The translations under genes and the position numbers were made by a program. Below, piece after piece: positions 1-11,300 of a stretch of 25,039 bases of DNA (within the stretch, counting starts at the first letter, position 1; each line of letters opens with the position of its first letter). Source of the DNA: Nemertoderma westbladi (taxonomy: Eukaryota; Xenacoelomorpha; Nemertodermatida; Nemertodermatidae); NCBI GenBank assembly GCA_032718475.1, contig JAUCBJ010001448.1:1-25039 (forward strand), in the 5' to 3' direction. Under the pieces are notes generated by a model. That model had not been told where the DNA came from and ran no database searches. It worked only from the letters and a program-made list of their open reading frames with translations.

Positions 1-19
1 CGAAGCCCATCGACAGCTT

Positions 20-28
20 ACCTAATTA
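20..28 (-). promoter_or_regulatory. Possible 3' UTR splice donor of DHX36
   Basis: TTAG|GTAAG on the minus strand lies about 17-20 nt after the DHX36 stop and is a near-ideal 5' splice site. If used, it makes a 3' UTR intron too close to the stop to trigger decay. No acceptor is visible because the window ends. Confidence 0.3.
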
Positions 29-39
29 TTAATTAAGAA

Positions 40-1055
40 TTATTTTCCTAATTGCGAATGTTGTGAGGGTATGTGGCTGGGCCCGCATCCTTTCCCAGCC
101 TCGGCGTCTGCGACCACCTCAACCACGGCGTCCAACACCAACCGGTCACGAGTCGACTGACGTCGGGCCGTCGACGGATCCGCGATGCACCGCCGGAGGA
201 CGGAGTCCAACTCGGAGCGTAACGCGCGGACCAACGCTAAGGTATCGGAGCGACAGCGGATCGGTAAAGCCGCCAGAGTCCGTCGCCAAGGGGAGGAGTC
301 TGGGGGGAGGGAACCGGAGGGGTCTGGGGGGAGGGAACCGGAGGGGTCTGGGGGGAGGAAACCGGAGGGGTCTGGGGGGAGGAAACCGGAGGGGTCTGGG
401 GGGAGGGAACCGGAGGGGTCTGGGGGGAGGAAACCGGAGGGGTCTGGGGGGAGAAAACCGGAGGAGTCCGCATGGAGAGCACCGGAGGAGTCCGCATGGA
501 GAGCACCGGAGGAGTCGATAGAAAAGGAACTGGAGGAGTCAGTAGGAAGAGAAATCATACCTTGGAGGCTACCCGGTCGGTTAACATACGCCATCTCGTG
601 GCCATCTGAGGAACCTGAGGTTAATTCTCCCCCGAAGAAAAGTAAAGTATAAGGGGAAACCATGGTAGCGTCGAATAAACAAATACCCCCGGTTGTTTTG
701 AGTTTCTCAAAATAAACAAAATAATCGAATGGGAATTCCTTGGAATGAGAGACGACGCACTTCGAGTGGAATTCCACGCGGCCCTGCTCGGTTACTATAG
801 ATACCCGTTTACCGCGGCGGGTGGCGACGGCCACTGAGGGGTAGAGACCGGCGCAGACGAGCGATTTAATGAGGGCGACGTTGTCGGAGTTCCGGTTGCC
901 GTCGACCGAGTCGTAAAGGAACCCGGAAGCGGCGAGGTAGTCCCGGAACTGGGACCGCATGTCCCGGACCATCTCGAGAGTTCGACGGGACAGGAAGTAG
1001 TCCCAACAGTAGGACTCCGCCGCGCGGGGACTAACTCTCAAGGCTTCTTCCCAAC
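40..1055 (-). CDS. DHX36: DHX36 exon 7 (OB-fold, C-terminus, 24-bp repeat)
   Basis: The acceptor TTCTTACAG|GT opens the terminal coding exon. [15 protein letters not shown], the segment from NSDN to [11 protein letters not shown], and [12 protein letters not shown] match the DHX36 OB-fold region. A low-complexity insert of nine 8-residue units (DPSG(F/S)LPP type) follows. The C-terminal helix [18 protein letters not shown] then resumes the conserved alignment, so the insert sits in a loop and keeps the frame. It ends at TAA (40-42). A strong donor-like site lies just past the stop. Confidence 0.93.
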
Positions 1056-4000
1056 CTGTAAGAAAGTTAATTTAGTTATATGTAACATTCTACATCAATT
1101 CAACATTAATGATAACATAAAATGTTGTCTGATTTATAACCCCAGCTGCCTGACATTAAAATTAATTCAATTAGATTTGAATTTAATTAATCAGGACTAT
1201 AAAACGTATCTAGTAAGTTCTAATCACGGCCTTCTTATTAAGCAGAAACGCTATAGTCAAGTAACTTGCGGTCACTTTATCTGTACCTTGGGGTACCAAT
1301 GTAGAAACTTTCGACATAAGAAGCTGAAACTCGAGTTGAAACTTAGTTAAACATCAATATCCAAAAGGTCAAAAGGACCAGACTTTGAGACATCATTATT
1401 TCAACATATTTCCGCTAGAGGGCTAGAAGTATAAAAATTAATCGTCCTTCCATCCGATTTCCTTCATTTTGACACACACCAGGTGCAACCTAGGAGATAT
1501 CGACTACACCAAAGGATGCTCAGTTATCCAGTCTGCCGCTAGAGGGCAAAATGTCTGAAAGTGAAAACCTTCGCCCATATCGTGGTTTACAACGCTTCCG
1601 AGTTGATTTTTTTTCCCCAAATATGTACTTAACAACTTGATCAGACAAAAGTTCTCGCAAAGATCTTCCATTTATAACATCATAAATAAATATTTACCCA
1701 AGTATTTAGCTTAGCTGTACAGGATTATAAATTAATAGATGTGAGAGAAATCTTTAACTTACAGGCATTTACGGCCGACCAACTAACACCCACACCCACC
1801 TTACTCAACATTAATGTACTCAGGCAACTTATCAGCGCAGTGTGTATCTGTGTACCGGGCTACAATACCCACACACACATAATATTATAAACCACATATT
1901 AATTAAATTAATTAATTAATACTATAGCAGCCACCATGGAGTGAGGAATCGATATATTTATTAGTGGGATGTAGGTAGATTCTGTTCGTGTTATTGTTCT
2001 AGAACAATAATAAAAACAAAACGGCAAAAACGACTCATGATATATCAATGTGACGGTTCTTCATTTAATACAGATTTAATCGGTAAAATAAAAGTATTTT
2101 ACGAATGAAACTATAGTAAAGGGTTACATTAAACCCAAAACTTCCCAGGAAAGTTTTATATATTTAGAAAGCAAACCTTGGTAGGCGAATAGGATGGTCA
2201 TATGGTCACTCATAGTCCCGCGAGAGAGGGACAACCGAGCTCTATTCACTTCCTGCTCCTTCCCCAAAGGGACGATAAACGGATCCTTGAAGCCGAGACT
2301 GGCCGCGATCGTAAGAATCGGGTCGACGCAACGGAAGATCGAAGCGAGGACGATCATCTTCCCGATCCGAGGAGACACGGGTATACGGGCGAGGTGCTGT
2401 CCCAACGGGGTCAACGACCTCGGACCGTCGGCGTCCAACCGCAGCGCTCCCATGGCAACCAGATTACCCACGCCCACGGTGATGGCCTGCCGACTGGGGG
2501 GGTCGATGGCCTTTGCGAGAAAGTCCTCGACCCGGCCCAGCTCGAGGAGATGAATCTTTAGAATGAGCTCCTCTAGAGGCGTCCGCAGTATCTCTGGGGT
2601 ATCGTGTTCATCCATAATGTTGCAACGAAACTGAAAGTATTTAAAGCGAAACAAAATTAAACACGGCAACCGTTCTGCGATATAATCAATAAGTTACTGA
2701 ACTAGTTATTGAAATTGTAGTATCGCATCGGTATATCTATTTCAGATAGTGGCTCAAATTAACCGCAAGTGAATAACCTTTAATATTATAAATTTATTAA
2801 ATTAATTTATTAAACCCACTAAACACATACCAGTGAAGTGGCTTAGAGAAAAAATCACATAATCGAATAGATTTTGCGAGTTACTATCTAGCGAGTTATA
2901 TAGGGTATATATAGATGACGTATAGACATCCCAAGCTCCAAAAAATATTTATGGGTTAACAGGCGAGTCAATCTAGCCGAAAAAGGGTGTCAACCCATAA
3001 CAAATTCGCTATTCATCCATACCAATTTTTTTTTATTCTACATTACCTTGTTAATACCCCCAAAAAAGTCTATAAAAATATATTATGCGGATCACCTTCA
3101 ATTTCCTGTTTCTTTCCTTAGCAACATGGATTTGACATAGCAACAAGGGGTCTATTATTGGTGGGATTTTCTCCAAATTTGGTACAGACAAACTTTACTC
3201 TAATGACTATCGATTGACTGAAGTATGCACTTCTATATAGTTACCAATTTAGTTTCCAGAGCAACGGAAATTTGTCTAATAATTTAACCATTTTTAATAC
3301 CAATTTTGCTGGTACGATATAAGGACCTTATTTACACAACTTCTCTACTAAACGGGTGGATGTAACCTCGCCCATCGGATTTATCGACCTCAAAAACCTT
3401 TATCCCCAAAAAATTATTTGTTATATGATAAACTATTGTGGTTTTCAAACTAAAACAAATAAATAAATTACACCTAAATTCAATAGAGCAATAACAATTT
3501 AATTATGTGAAAAATCTTCACTAACATTAATGGAAATTATGAAATTTCCTTGCAGTGGAATTGTATAATTTAACAACAGTTACCTTAATATATCGTGAAG
3601 TTTTTGATATATTTAAAAATTTGATGCGACTTCTGGTTTGTTTCCGAGATATAGCAATTAATGTGTAACACGCCAGTGTAAATATTACTGATTTCCCATT
3701 GAATCACAGCTTATTGTGAAATTAATTAAATTATTCTGGAACATCACCAATTTGCTACTTACTTTTCCCTACTGTTCCTTTTGTTTAGCTTGTGTTATGC
3801 AAATTTACGCAGAATTTCCATGAATAAACATATGATCCGCAAAATAAATTTTTATAGACTTTTTTTTGGTAATTTATAAGGTAATATAGAATCCAAAATG
3901 TGTGGTTCGGATTGATTGCGAAATACTTATGGGTTTTTTGCTAGATTGACTCGACTATAAGATATTTGTGGCAGGAAGTTCTAGAAATTGGCGACATAAT

Positions 4001-5274
4001 ACGAAATAGTTATGTTCTAGAATAATCTCGCAATGATTCAATGCGAAAGGAATACAATTTACACTGACCCGTCGCACATTAATTGTTTTATCTCGGTAAC
4101 TTAAAAATAATAAGAATATATAATAATTATGGTAACTTATACATTTGCACTGCACTGCAATGTGATAATATAATGTATTATTATATTTTTATTCAATTAT
4201 ATTGTATTCTATAACCCAACCACAAGCTGCTAATAACCAAGCCGTTATGGGTAAAGGTATGTGGAGAATTTGGAACAAATTACAATATAATTACTGCCTA
4301 ATATCTTGTGAATCTAATACACCAACCTTAGAGTAGAGATGATAACACTCCCCAGGTTGCACCCTTCCCGCTCTCCCTTCTCGTTGCAGGGAGCTAGCCA
4401 CGCTCACCCACTGCGGTTTCAGAGTGGCGACATCGTTATCGATATCGTAATCGGTGAACTTGTTGAAGCCGCTGTCAACAACATACACGACATCCTCTAT
4501 TGTTATGGACGTCTCTGCAATATTCGTTGCTATGACAATCTTACGAGTCCCGTTTGGAGGCCTAGGAGATGAAATAATGTTTACTAAACAAGTTGTTCCT
4601 ATTGTTTCACAAGAATATAATTACAAGAATTGTAGCCGTGGTGTTTAGCCATCATCCTTCCTTGTATACTTCATCAGGGTCATCCGCCAACTCTGGTACC
4701 TAAATATCTCTCTTAAACGAACAATCACTGTATGATGGTACCTAAATATCTCTCTTAAACGAACAATCACTGTATGATGGTACCTAAATATCTCTCTTAA
4801 ACGAACAATCACTGTATGATGGTACCTAAATATCTCTCTTAAACGAACAATCACTGTATGATGGTACCTAAATATCTCTCTTAAACGAACAATCACTGTA
4901 TGATGGTACCTAAATATCTCTCTTAAACGAACAATCACTGTATGATGGTACCTAAATATCTCTCTTAAACGAACAATCACTGTATGATGGTACCTAAGTA
5001 TCTCTCTTAAACGAACAATCACTGTATGATGGTACCTAAATATCTCTCTTAAACGAACAATCACTGTATGATGGTACCTAAATATCTCCCTTACAACTTA
5101 ACAGACAGAGGGGAAAATTGTTGATCCTAGTTTATATATTGAAAATATAGCTGTATGCTTGTACCGGTAACCAGTACCTGTATGTATTTAATAACACTAA
5201 ACGCTATATGGTAAATATAATAATACAAGACACCCGGTCGCAACATGCAGACATGCCAGGTCGTATTACAGTAG

Positions 5275-5305
<31 letters not shown>

Positions 5306-8300
5306 GACCAGAATTAAGTCTGTTAATCCTAAGAATAGAAGACCGAAAGAAATGCAAAAATACATGAAACTAAATTAGTCTAAATCACCAGCTTTCCTTT
5401 CTGCATGACCTGCAATAACGACAAACCCGAGGCACCTCTCTTGGTTAAACAGTTTGCCAGTTGCATCTGCCCCGAAATCCAACAGATGTCCTTTACTTCA
5501 CCTTTCTCCAGCGATTCTTTTATTGCAGCAAGATCAATACGTAACTTTCTGTCGTCAACCAGCTTGGTAGAGTGGATTGATTCTATCACGCTCTTATTAT
5601 CAACATAGGCAGTAATTGGAAGTGGAACTTCATTTCCACTTAAAAGTTCCAGAACGATGCTACGAATATAAATCGCCTCTTCCAAACCTGCTTCCAAACT
5701 CAAGGCTTCTGCTGCGATAGTTGATCTGACAACACGTCGGATCTTGTTAGTGGTCCATGAGACTGGACAAGATCGCTGTCCCATTCCGACCAAGAATACG
5801 ATGAAAGACATGGTACTACTGATTTTATCATTAAGATTCGCTAGCGCTGCGTCAGTAAACACAACAATTCTCCAAAAGTAAAAGGATCCAAGATTCAGAA
5901 ACAAAATATAACAGGAAGAGTCCTTAATCTTTCGAATAATTGATTTTACACGAATGAGGTTCTCCAAGCGTGCATTCTTGAATTTTGTACTCAATTCCAG
6001 CAAATCGAATGACCAATCAGGGCGACATCCCTGAACTACCCAGTTCAGTTTTCCAACCAAAGATCGGTAAATAGACATATCCTTTGCACATAAAGTTTCA
6101 CTCTTATCAACACCAAAGACTTGATCCGGAGCTCGAGTATCAAGTCCTTGAACATATCTGTCCTGAATTAGATGGATCGCTCCATTGTCAGACTCCTGGC
6201 GAATCTCAAAGCCAATATATTTGAAATTTCTCTGCTCTTCCTTGCCCGCAATAAATCTCGCTTTCAGTTCATTTATAACAGCCAATTCAAAATGTTTGGT
6301 GCCAGCATGTAAAAAGTCGTCCATATGAGAAACTAGCAAGCCACATAGCTTCTCCTTATGATACTAATAAAACAGGGTAGGGTCCAACTGTGATTTCTTA
6401 CATCCAAGGGATATTAGTGCTTGAACCACGCTAATATAAAACTGCCTTGGAGCATCGTTAAGCCCAGAAAGACATTTCTGAAGATGCCACACCGTACCCG
6501 ACGCTGCCTTGGCTTCTTTAGGAGGTGTTAAATAAACTGGACGCAACATATCTTCACTCTGTAAGAAAGCAGATTTAACATCAGTTGTTTTAACAATCCA
6601 TGCATTTGTAGCTATAAGACCAAGTACAATACGCAAGGTGCTCTTATTCACTGTAGGCGAATCAGTAGGAAAATCAACTTCCTCTTCAAAACCACGAGCT
6701 ACAAGCCTCGCACGTATTTCTTCTCCTTTATACCATAAAACCCAACGGGTCGATATGCAATTCTGTCCAGAATAAACGACTTCCTTATAGGCATTAAAAT
6801 CGATGAGTTTTTTAAGTTCAATCTCCTTTGCATTCATACACTCCGGTCTGTTATGTTCCCCCCGTGGAATGAGAACCAAATTTACTTCTTCCACAGATTC
6901 AGGCTTCCATTGTAACTGCTCTAAATCAACGCTCCGTGAATTGCCTGTCACATCTTCAATATTATACCAGTTGGAATATTTTCCTGATACTTTTCCGGCT
7001 CTCCCGAGTACGGTTGCTGAAAACCACTGATCATTATTTGGGTCATGTATAGTAATTTTGTCCTTAGGTTTTGGATATGAAGATCTGGTTACTGCCGAAA
7101 AGTTGGGAAGTTGTGTAGTCAGAGACTCGGCTCTCGTAGTCGTATCGGAAATTATGGCTTCTGGGGAATATTGGGCACAATCATTCAGTGAGTTAGGTTC
7201 ATCATCTTCGCTCACTTCACCAGGGTCAATCTCATCCGTGTTTCCTTTCTGAATTATTTTACATTGATTTTCACTATGCGGCTGCGCAGCAAACTCCTTA
7301 CCCACTTTTACAATTCTGTTAAGAGACACTCGAACATACACACTTCCATGGCGTACAAATATGATTTTGCCATCTTGGCCAATAACAATACCGTGACCGT
7401 GCCATCTAGGACTATCGTTTCGTTTGTAAAACACCTTTTCTCCGGATTGAAAACTTTCATTGGATACCCGTATTTTATGACGCAACGCCCGCCGTACTCG
7501 CTCTGAAGCTTCCGATTTCAAAAATGCCAATCTTGATGCATGTAGTGATGTCAAATGCATAGCAAACTGTTCACTAATTGTTTGACCTTCTAGAGCAGGA
7601 GGCTTATCTATCAGAGTAGATGGCAATGTGGGGTTCTGACCAAATACCAATTGATAAGGTGAAAAACCTGAAACATTTTGAAGAGCATTTTTAGCATTTA
7701 CTGCCCAAATCAATGCAACTTCTAGACTAACGGAAGGATTATCTTCTATTAACTTCTGAACAGATACATCGATGACTCTGTGGTTCCTTTCACATAATCC
7801 GTTCTGCCAGGGACTCTGTGCCGCAGTATTCAGAACTTCAATGTTAAGATTCTCACTCATATCGCGGTACTTCTCGTTAGCAAATTCACCGCCGTTGTCT
7901 GCTAGAAATTTCTCCGGAACGCCCAAACCAGAACCGATCCATAATTTCATTACTTTATCAATTATTGTATCAGGTTTCTTATTCGTAATAATGGTGGAGA
8001 GAGAAAACCGGGTAAACATGTCGATTAAGTGTAAGAAATATATTTCAGGTTTGTATTCCTTTAAGTCCATGGCCACAGCTTCATTAAACCTTTTAGCAAT
8101 TGGTAACCCAACAACAGGACGGGCAGGGGTCTTTTTGAATCTTAGACATATCTCACAGTTTCTTTCGAGATCATCAATAACTTTTTCACAATCTTTATCC
8201 CAAAATCCTGCATCTTGTAATAATGCGCGTAGTTTCTTGCCCGAAGGATGTGCAAACTGCTTATGTAACTTTAATATAACTTCTTTCTTTTCTTTTATTG

Positions 8301-11300
8301 GTCATTCATCGAGCGATACTAAACACATCCCGATTTCAACATCAGTTTTCTTAAGAGGAATAATATAATGACCCGATGTAGTGCAATCTAGAGTTACATC
8401 TCGACCAAATACTTTAGCCCGATCATTCTCCAGATCCAGATTAATACACGCTTTCTTCATTGCCGATTTGCTGAGTAACAGTGGGATATCACTATCGACA
8501 ACATCTGTGCGTATCCGTATTTTTGTGCCTGCCATTTCACACGGAAATATGACTTCGTAAAGCGATAGTTTTTTTTCTCCACCTCCAAATCGAAAAGAAC
8601 GCCCTCCAGGATTTATCAGCACAATGGATTTTTCCTGCGCTGTTAAAGATTCCAAATAACAATCCATCCATAACTTTCCTGTAACTGTTGAACTGCAACC
8701 ACTATCTAGCACAGCAGCATTTAAAGATTCGCCTGCCAACCGTCCCAACTCGTCTAAACTTCCTCCTGTGAAAAGAACAAGGTTCACTTCGCCACCGTAA
8801 TCATCCTGTTCCAACTCTATAGATGCCTCGTAAACCCGATCCATATTCTCGTAGCTGTCAATACAATCCTTCACCAAATGACGAATTGACTCACACGAAC
8901 TGCAGCGAAGAACATTCCCATCAGATCCTATAGGATTCAATCGTTTTACCTGTGCATCCCTCCTTGGAATGAAATCTCTCTTATCGCGTCTTGGGAAACC
9001 AGCTCCACGATTTACTCCTGTAAATCCTCCACGATTATAACCATAACTATAGCTGGAACGCCCTCGACCAGCACCTGGAAATCGACTTGTGTTCGCACCC
9101 CTATAACCGGAATCTCCAAACGATCGTCCCTGTCCACGATATCCTCCAGCGTTAGCATAATTCCCTCGAAAAGGTGAATATCTTGCGTTTGCATAAAACG
9201 CCTCCTCGTCTTCAAACTCTTCTGTCATATTAACCGACTCCATTTTTATCGGAAGATCTCGATGCTCTTCACTGGATGTTGACGCAATAGTCGACATGGA
9301 TTGACTACCAAAAAACTTACGTAACGCCGCTTTTGTTTGCTGAAACAGCGACCCCTTCTCCGAGTAATTGACAGCTGTAAGAACCAATTGCCGATCTTTA
9401 TACGACAAGTTTGCCGCATCTAGCATTTTAAATGACAGGAGAGGTTGTGGCAGCTCCATACCACACTGTTTACTTTTATTATATCGCTTCTCGAACTCTA
9501 TTATAAACACATCCAACGTCTGTCCGCTGTCTTTCGAATATCGATATCTATCAAATTGCGTATATTTTTCATAAACCGCCGATAATTCGTCCTTCTTAAA
9601 AATATCATCAAGAAAAGTTATTAAACGAGTTACCCCATCAACCGATTTAAGATCCGCTAAACCTATCTCGCTAAACACTTTGTCCCGTACTCCGGATGGA
9701 TCATCCTCCAGCAATGCCAACGCAATCGCAATTCCGCGTTTCTCTTTTACCAACTCCGTCACTTCGCACCATGCGTTGACTTCCTGTATAAATCGTTCGT
9801 AAGGCTTGCTCACACTGTTGAACAGTGGCGGATTTTTATAACTCGAAGACGCCATATCGCTAATACGCAAACTAAATAATAATACGCTAACAATACGCTA
9901 ACACGCTCTGCTACCACTGTTGATCCTAGTTTATATATTGAAAATATAGCTGTATGCTTGTACCGGTAACCAGTACCTGTATGTATTTAATAACACTAAA
10001 CGCTATATGGTAAATATAATAATACAAGACACCCGGTCGCAACATGCAGACATGCCAGGTCGTATTACAGTAGTTATCACAATATATATTACATAACAAA
10101 AATCCCATTTGAGGAGTCAGTATGTGTCCTACAAAGTGACACACGAACGCTCTTTTACTTTCACTTTCAGGCTACAGAGGCGAGCTTTTCTAACCAAAAC
10201 AATAAACAGTTACAATACAAAATGAGAAATAAGAGCAGGTAACCAGAGGCGGGCTTTTCTATTCTAACTACAGTATTTAATATAAATATTTAACATTGAG
10301 AAAGGCGGCATCAGGATTTAACTTAAAGAGCACACATGTAATAAATAATTATTTGTAGGGTTTTTCGCAATTAGGGGAGTCATCCCCCCTAAGGGGAGTG
10401 TTCTCAGCCTAGGCTGAGATAACTTGGGAGTGTTCTCAGGCTAGGCTGAGATAACTGGGGAGTGTTCTCAGCAAGGCTGAGATAACTGAGGGGTGTTCTC
10501 AGCCTAGGCTGAGGTAACTGGGGAGTATTCTCAGCCTAGGCTGAGGTAACTGGGGAGTATTCTCAGCCTAGGTTGAGGTAACTGGGGAGTGTTCTCAGCC
10601 TAGGTTGAGGTAACTGGGGAGTGTTCTCAGCCTAGGTTGAGATAACTGGGGAGTGTTCTCAGCCTAGGCTGAGATAACTGGGGAGGGTTCTCAGCCTAGG
10701 CTGAAATAACTAATAACTGGGGAGTGTTCTCAGCCTAGGCTGAAATAACTGGGGAGGGTTCTCAGCCTAGGTTGAGAGGCCTGGGAGGTCATTTAAAGAG
10801 GGAGTTATCTCAGCCTTGTACACAGGGTATAAACATTTTATTTTAAATATTTTTATTTTATTTAATTGAATTTTACAATATCAAAATTTTCCAAATCACA
10901 CAAATTTTAACTCCAGTAGAAATAAATTCATGAATTATTTGAATAGATTTCATGAAATTAATTTAACATAATATGAATATTGTCAAGTAGCAATTAACAA
11001 CTGGCAACTGAACTAATTGTTATTTGTTGCTAACTGTTATTTTTTTACTTATATTATTTAAGTCATTTATTGTTTTGTTTAGAAATGCTAACCACAGATA
11101 TGCCAAAGCCCCTTGGATTTGGAGATCAATGGCAAATGGCAAACAATTAAGTACACTATCAAGGATATGGAAATCGCCTAGAATCATACCCGATAAGTAA
11201 ATTTATTCCTGACAAAAGCAGCTTGTGTTGCTATGAGGCAACCCCTGCAAGTCTGTTACTGCCTGCAGAAGACACTATCCATCGATTATAACTTCAGGGA

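Larger units (their letters stand above)
5119..10075 (-). mobile_element. Ty1/copia-type LTR retrotransposon, nearly intact
   Basis: Two identical LTRs (about 158 bp) bound a 4.6-kb interior on the minus strand, the same orientation as DHX36. Order is 5' LTR (right), primer binding site, gag with zinc knuckle, protease, integrase, reverse transcriptase, RNase H, oligo-A tract, 3' LTR (left). Integrase before RT places it in Ty1/copia. The RT motif HMDD in place of YVDD, and HMDDFL context, recall the GalEa-type copia lineage of aquatic animals; this is recollection, not a search result. Two in-frame stops break the frame. No target-site duplication was recognised (left flank AAAAT, right flank ATCAC). 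Confidence 0.93.

Noticed and set aside
63-652. Open frames on the plus strand rich in Gly, Glu and Arg across the G-rich repeat
   Set aside because: They are the reverse side of DHX36 exon 7. Openness comes from the 24-bp period being a multiple of three, and the antisense frame matches DHX36 before and after the repeat.
4645-5064. Repetitive 139-codon frame ([12 protein letters not shown] units) on the minus strand
   Set aside because: It is an open frame created by the 42-bp minisatellite. It has no non-repeat core, no family resemblance and no splice link to DHX36.
4695-5095. CRISPR-like spaced repeats
   Set aside because: Units are contiguous 42-mers with no variable spacers, in an animal genome; it is a minisatellite.
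7264-8368. Plus-strand open frames opposite the copia integrase
   Set aside because: They lie antisense to clear integrase and RT motifs and have no recognisable domain.
10391-10790. CRISPR-like palindromic repeats
   Set aside because: The palindromic cores are separated by near-identical, not unique, sequence, and the host is a eukaryote.
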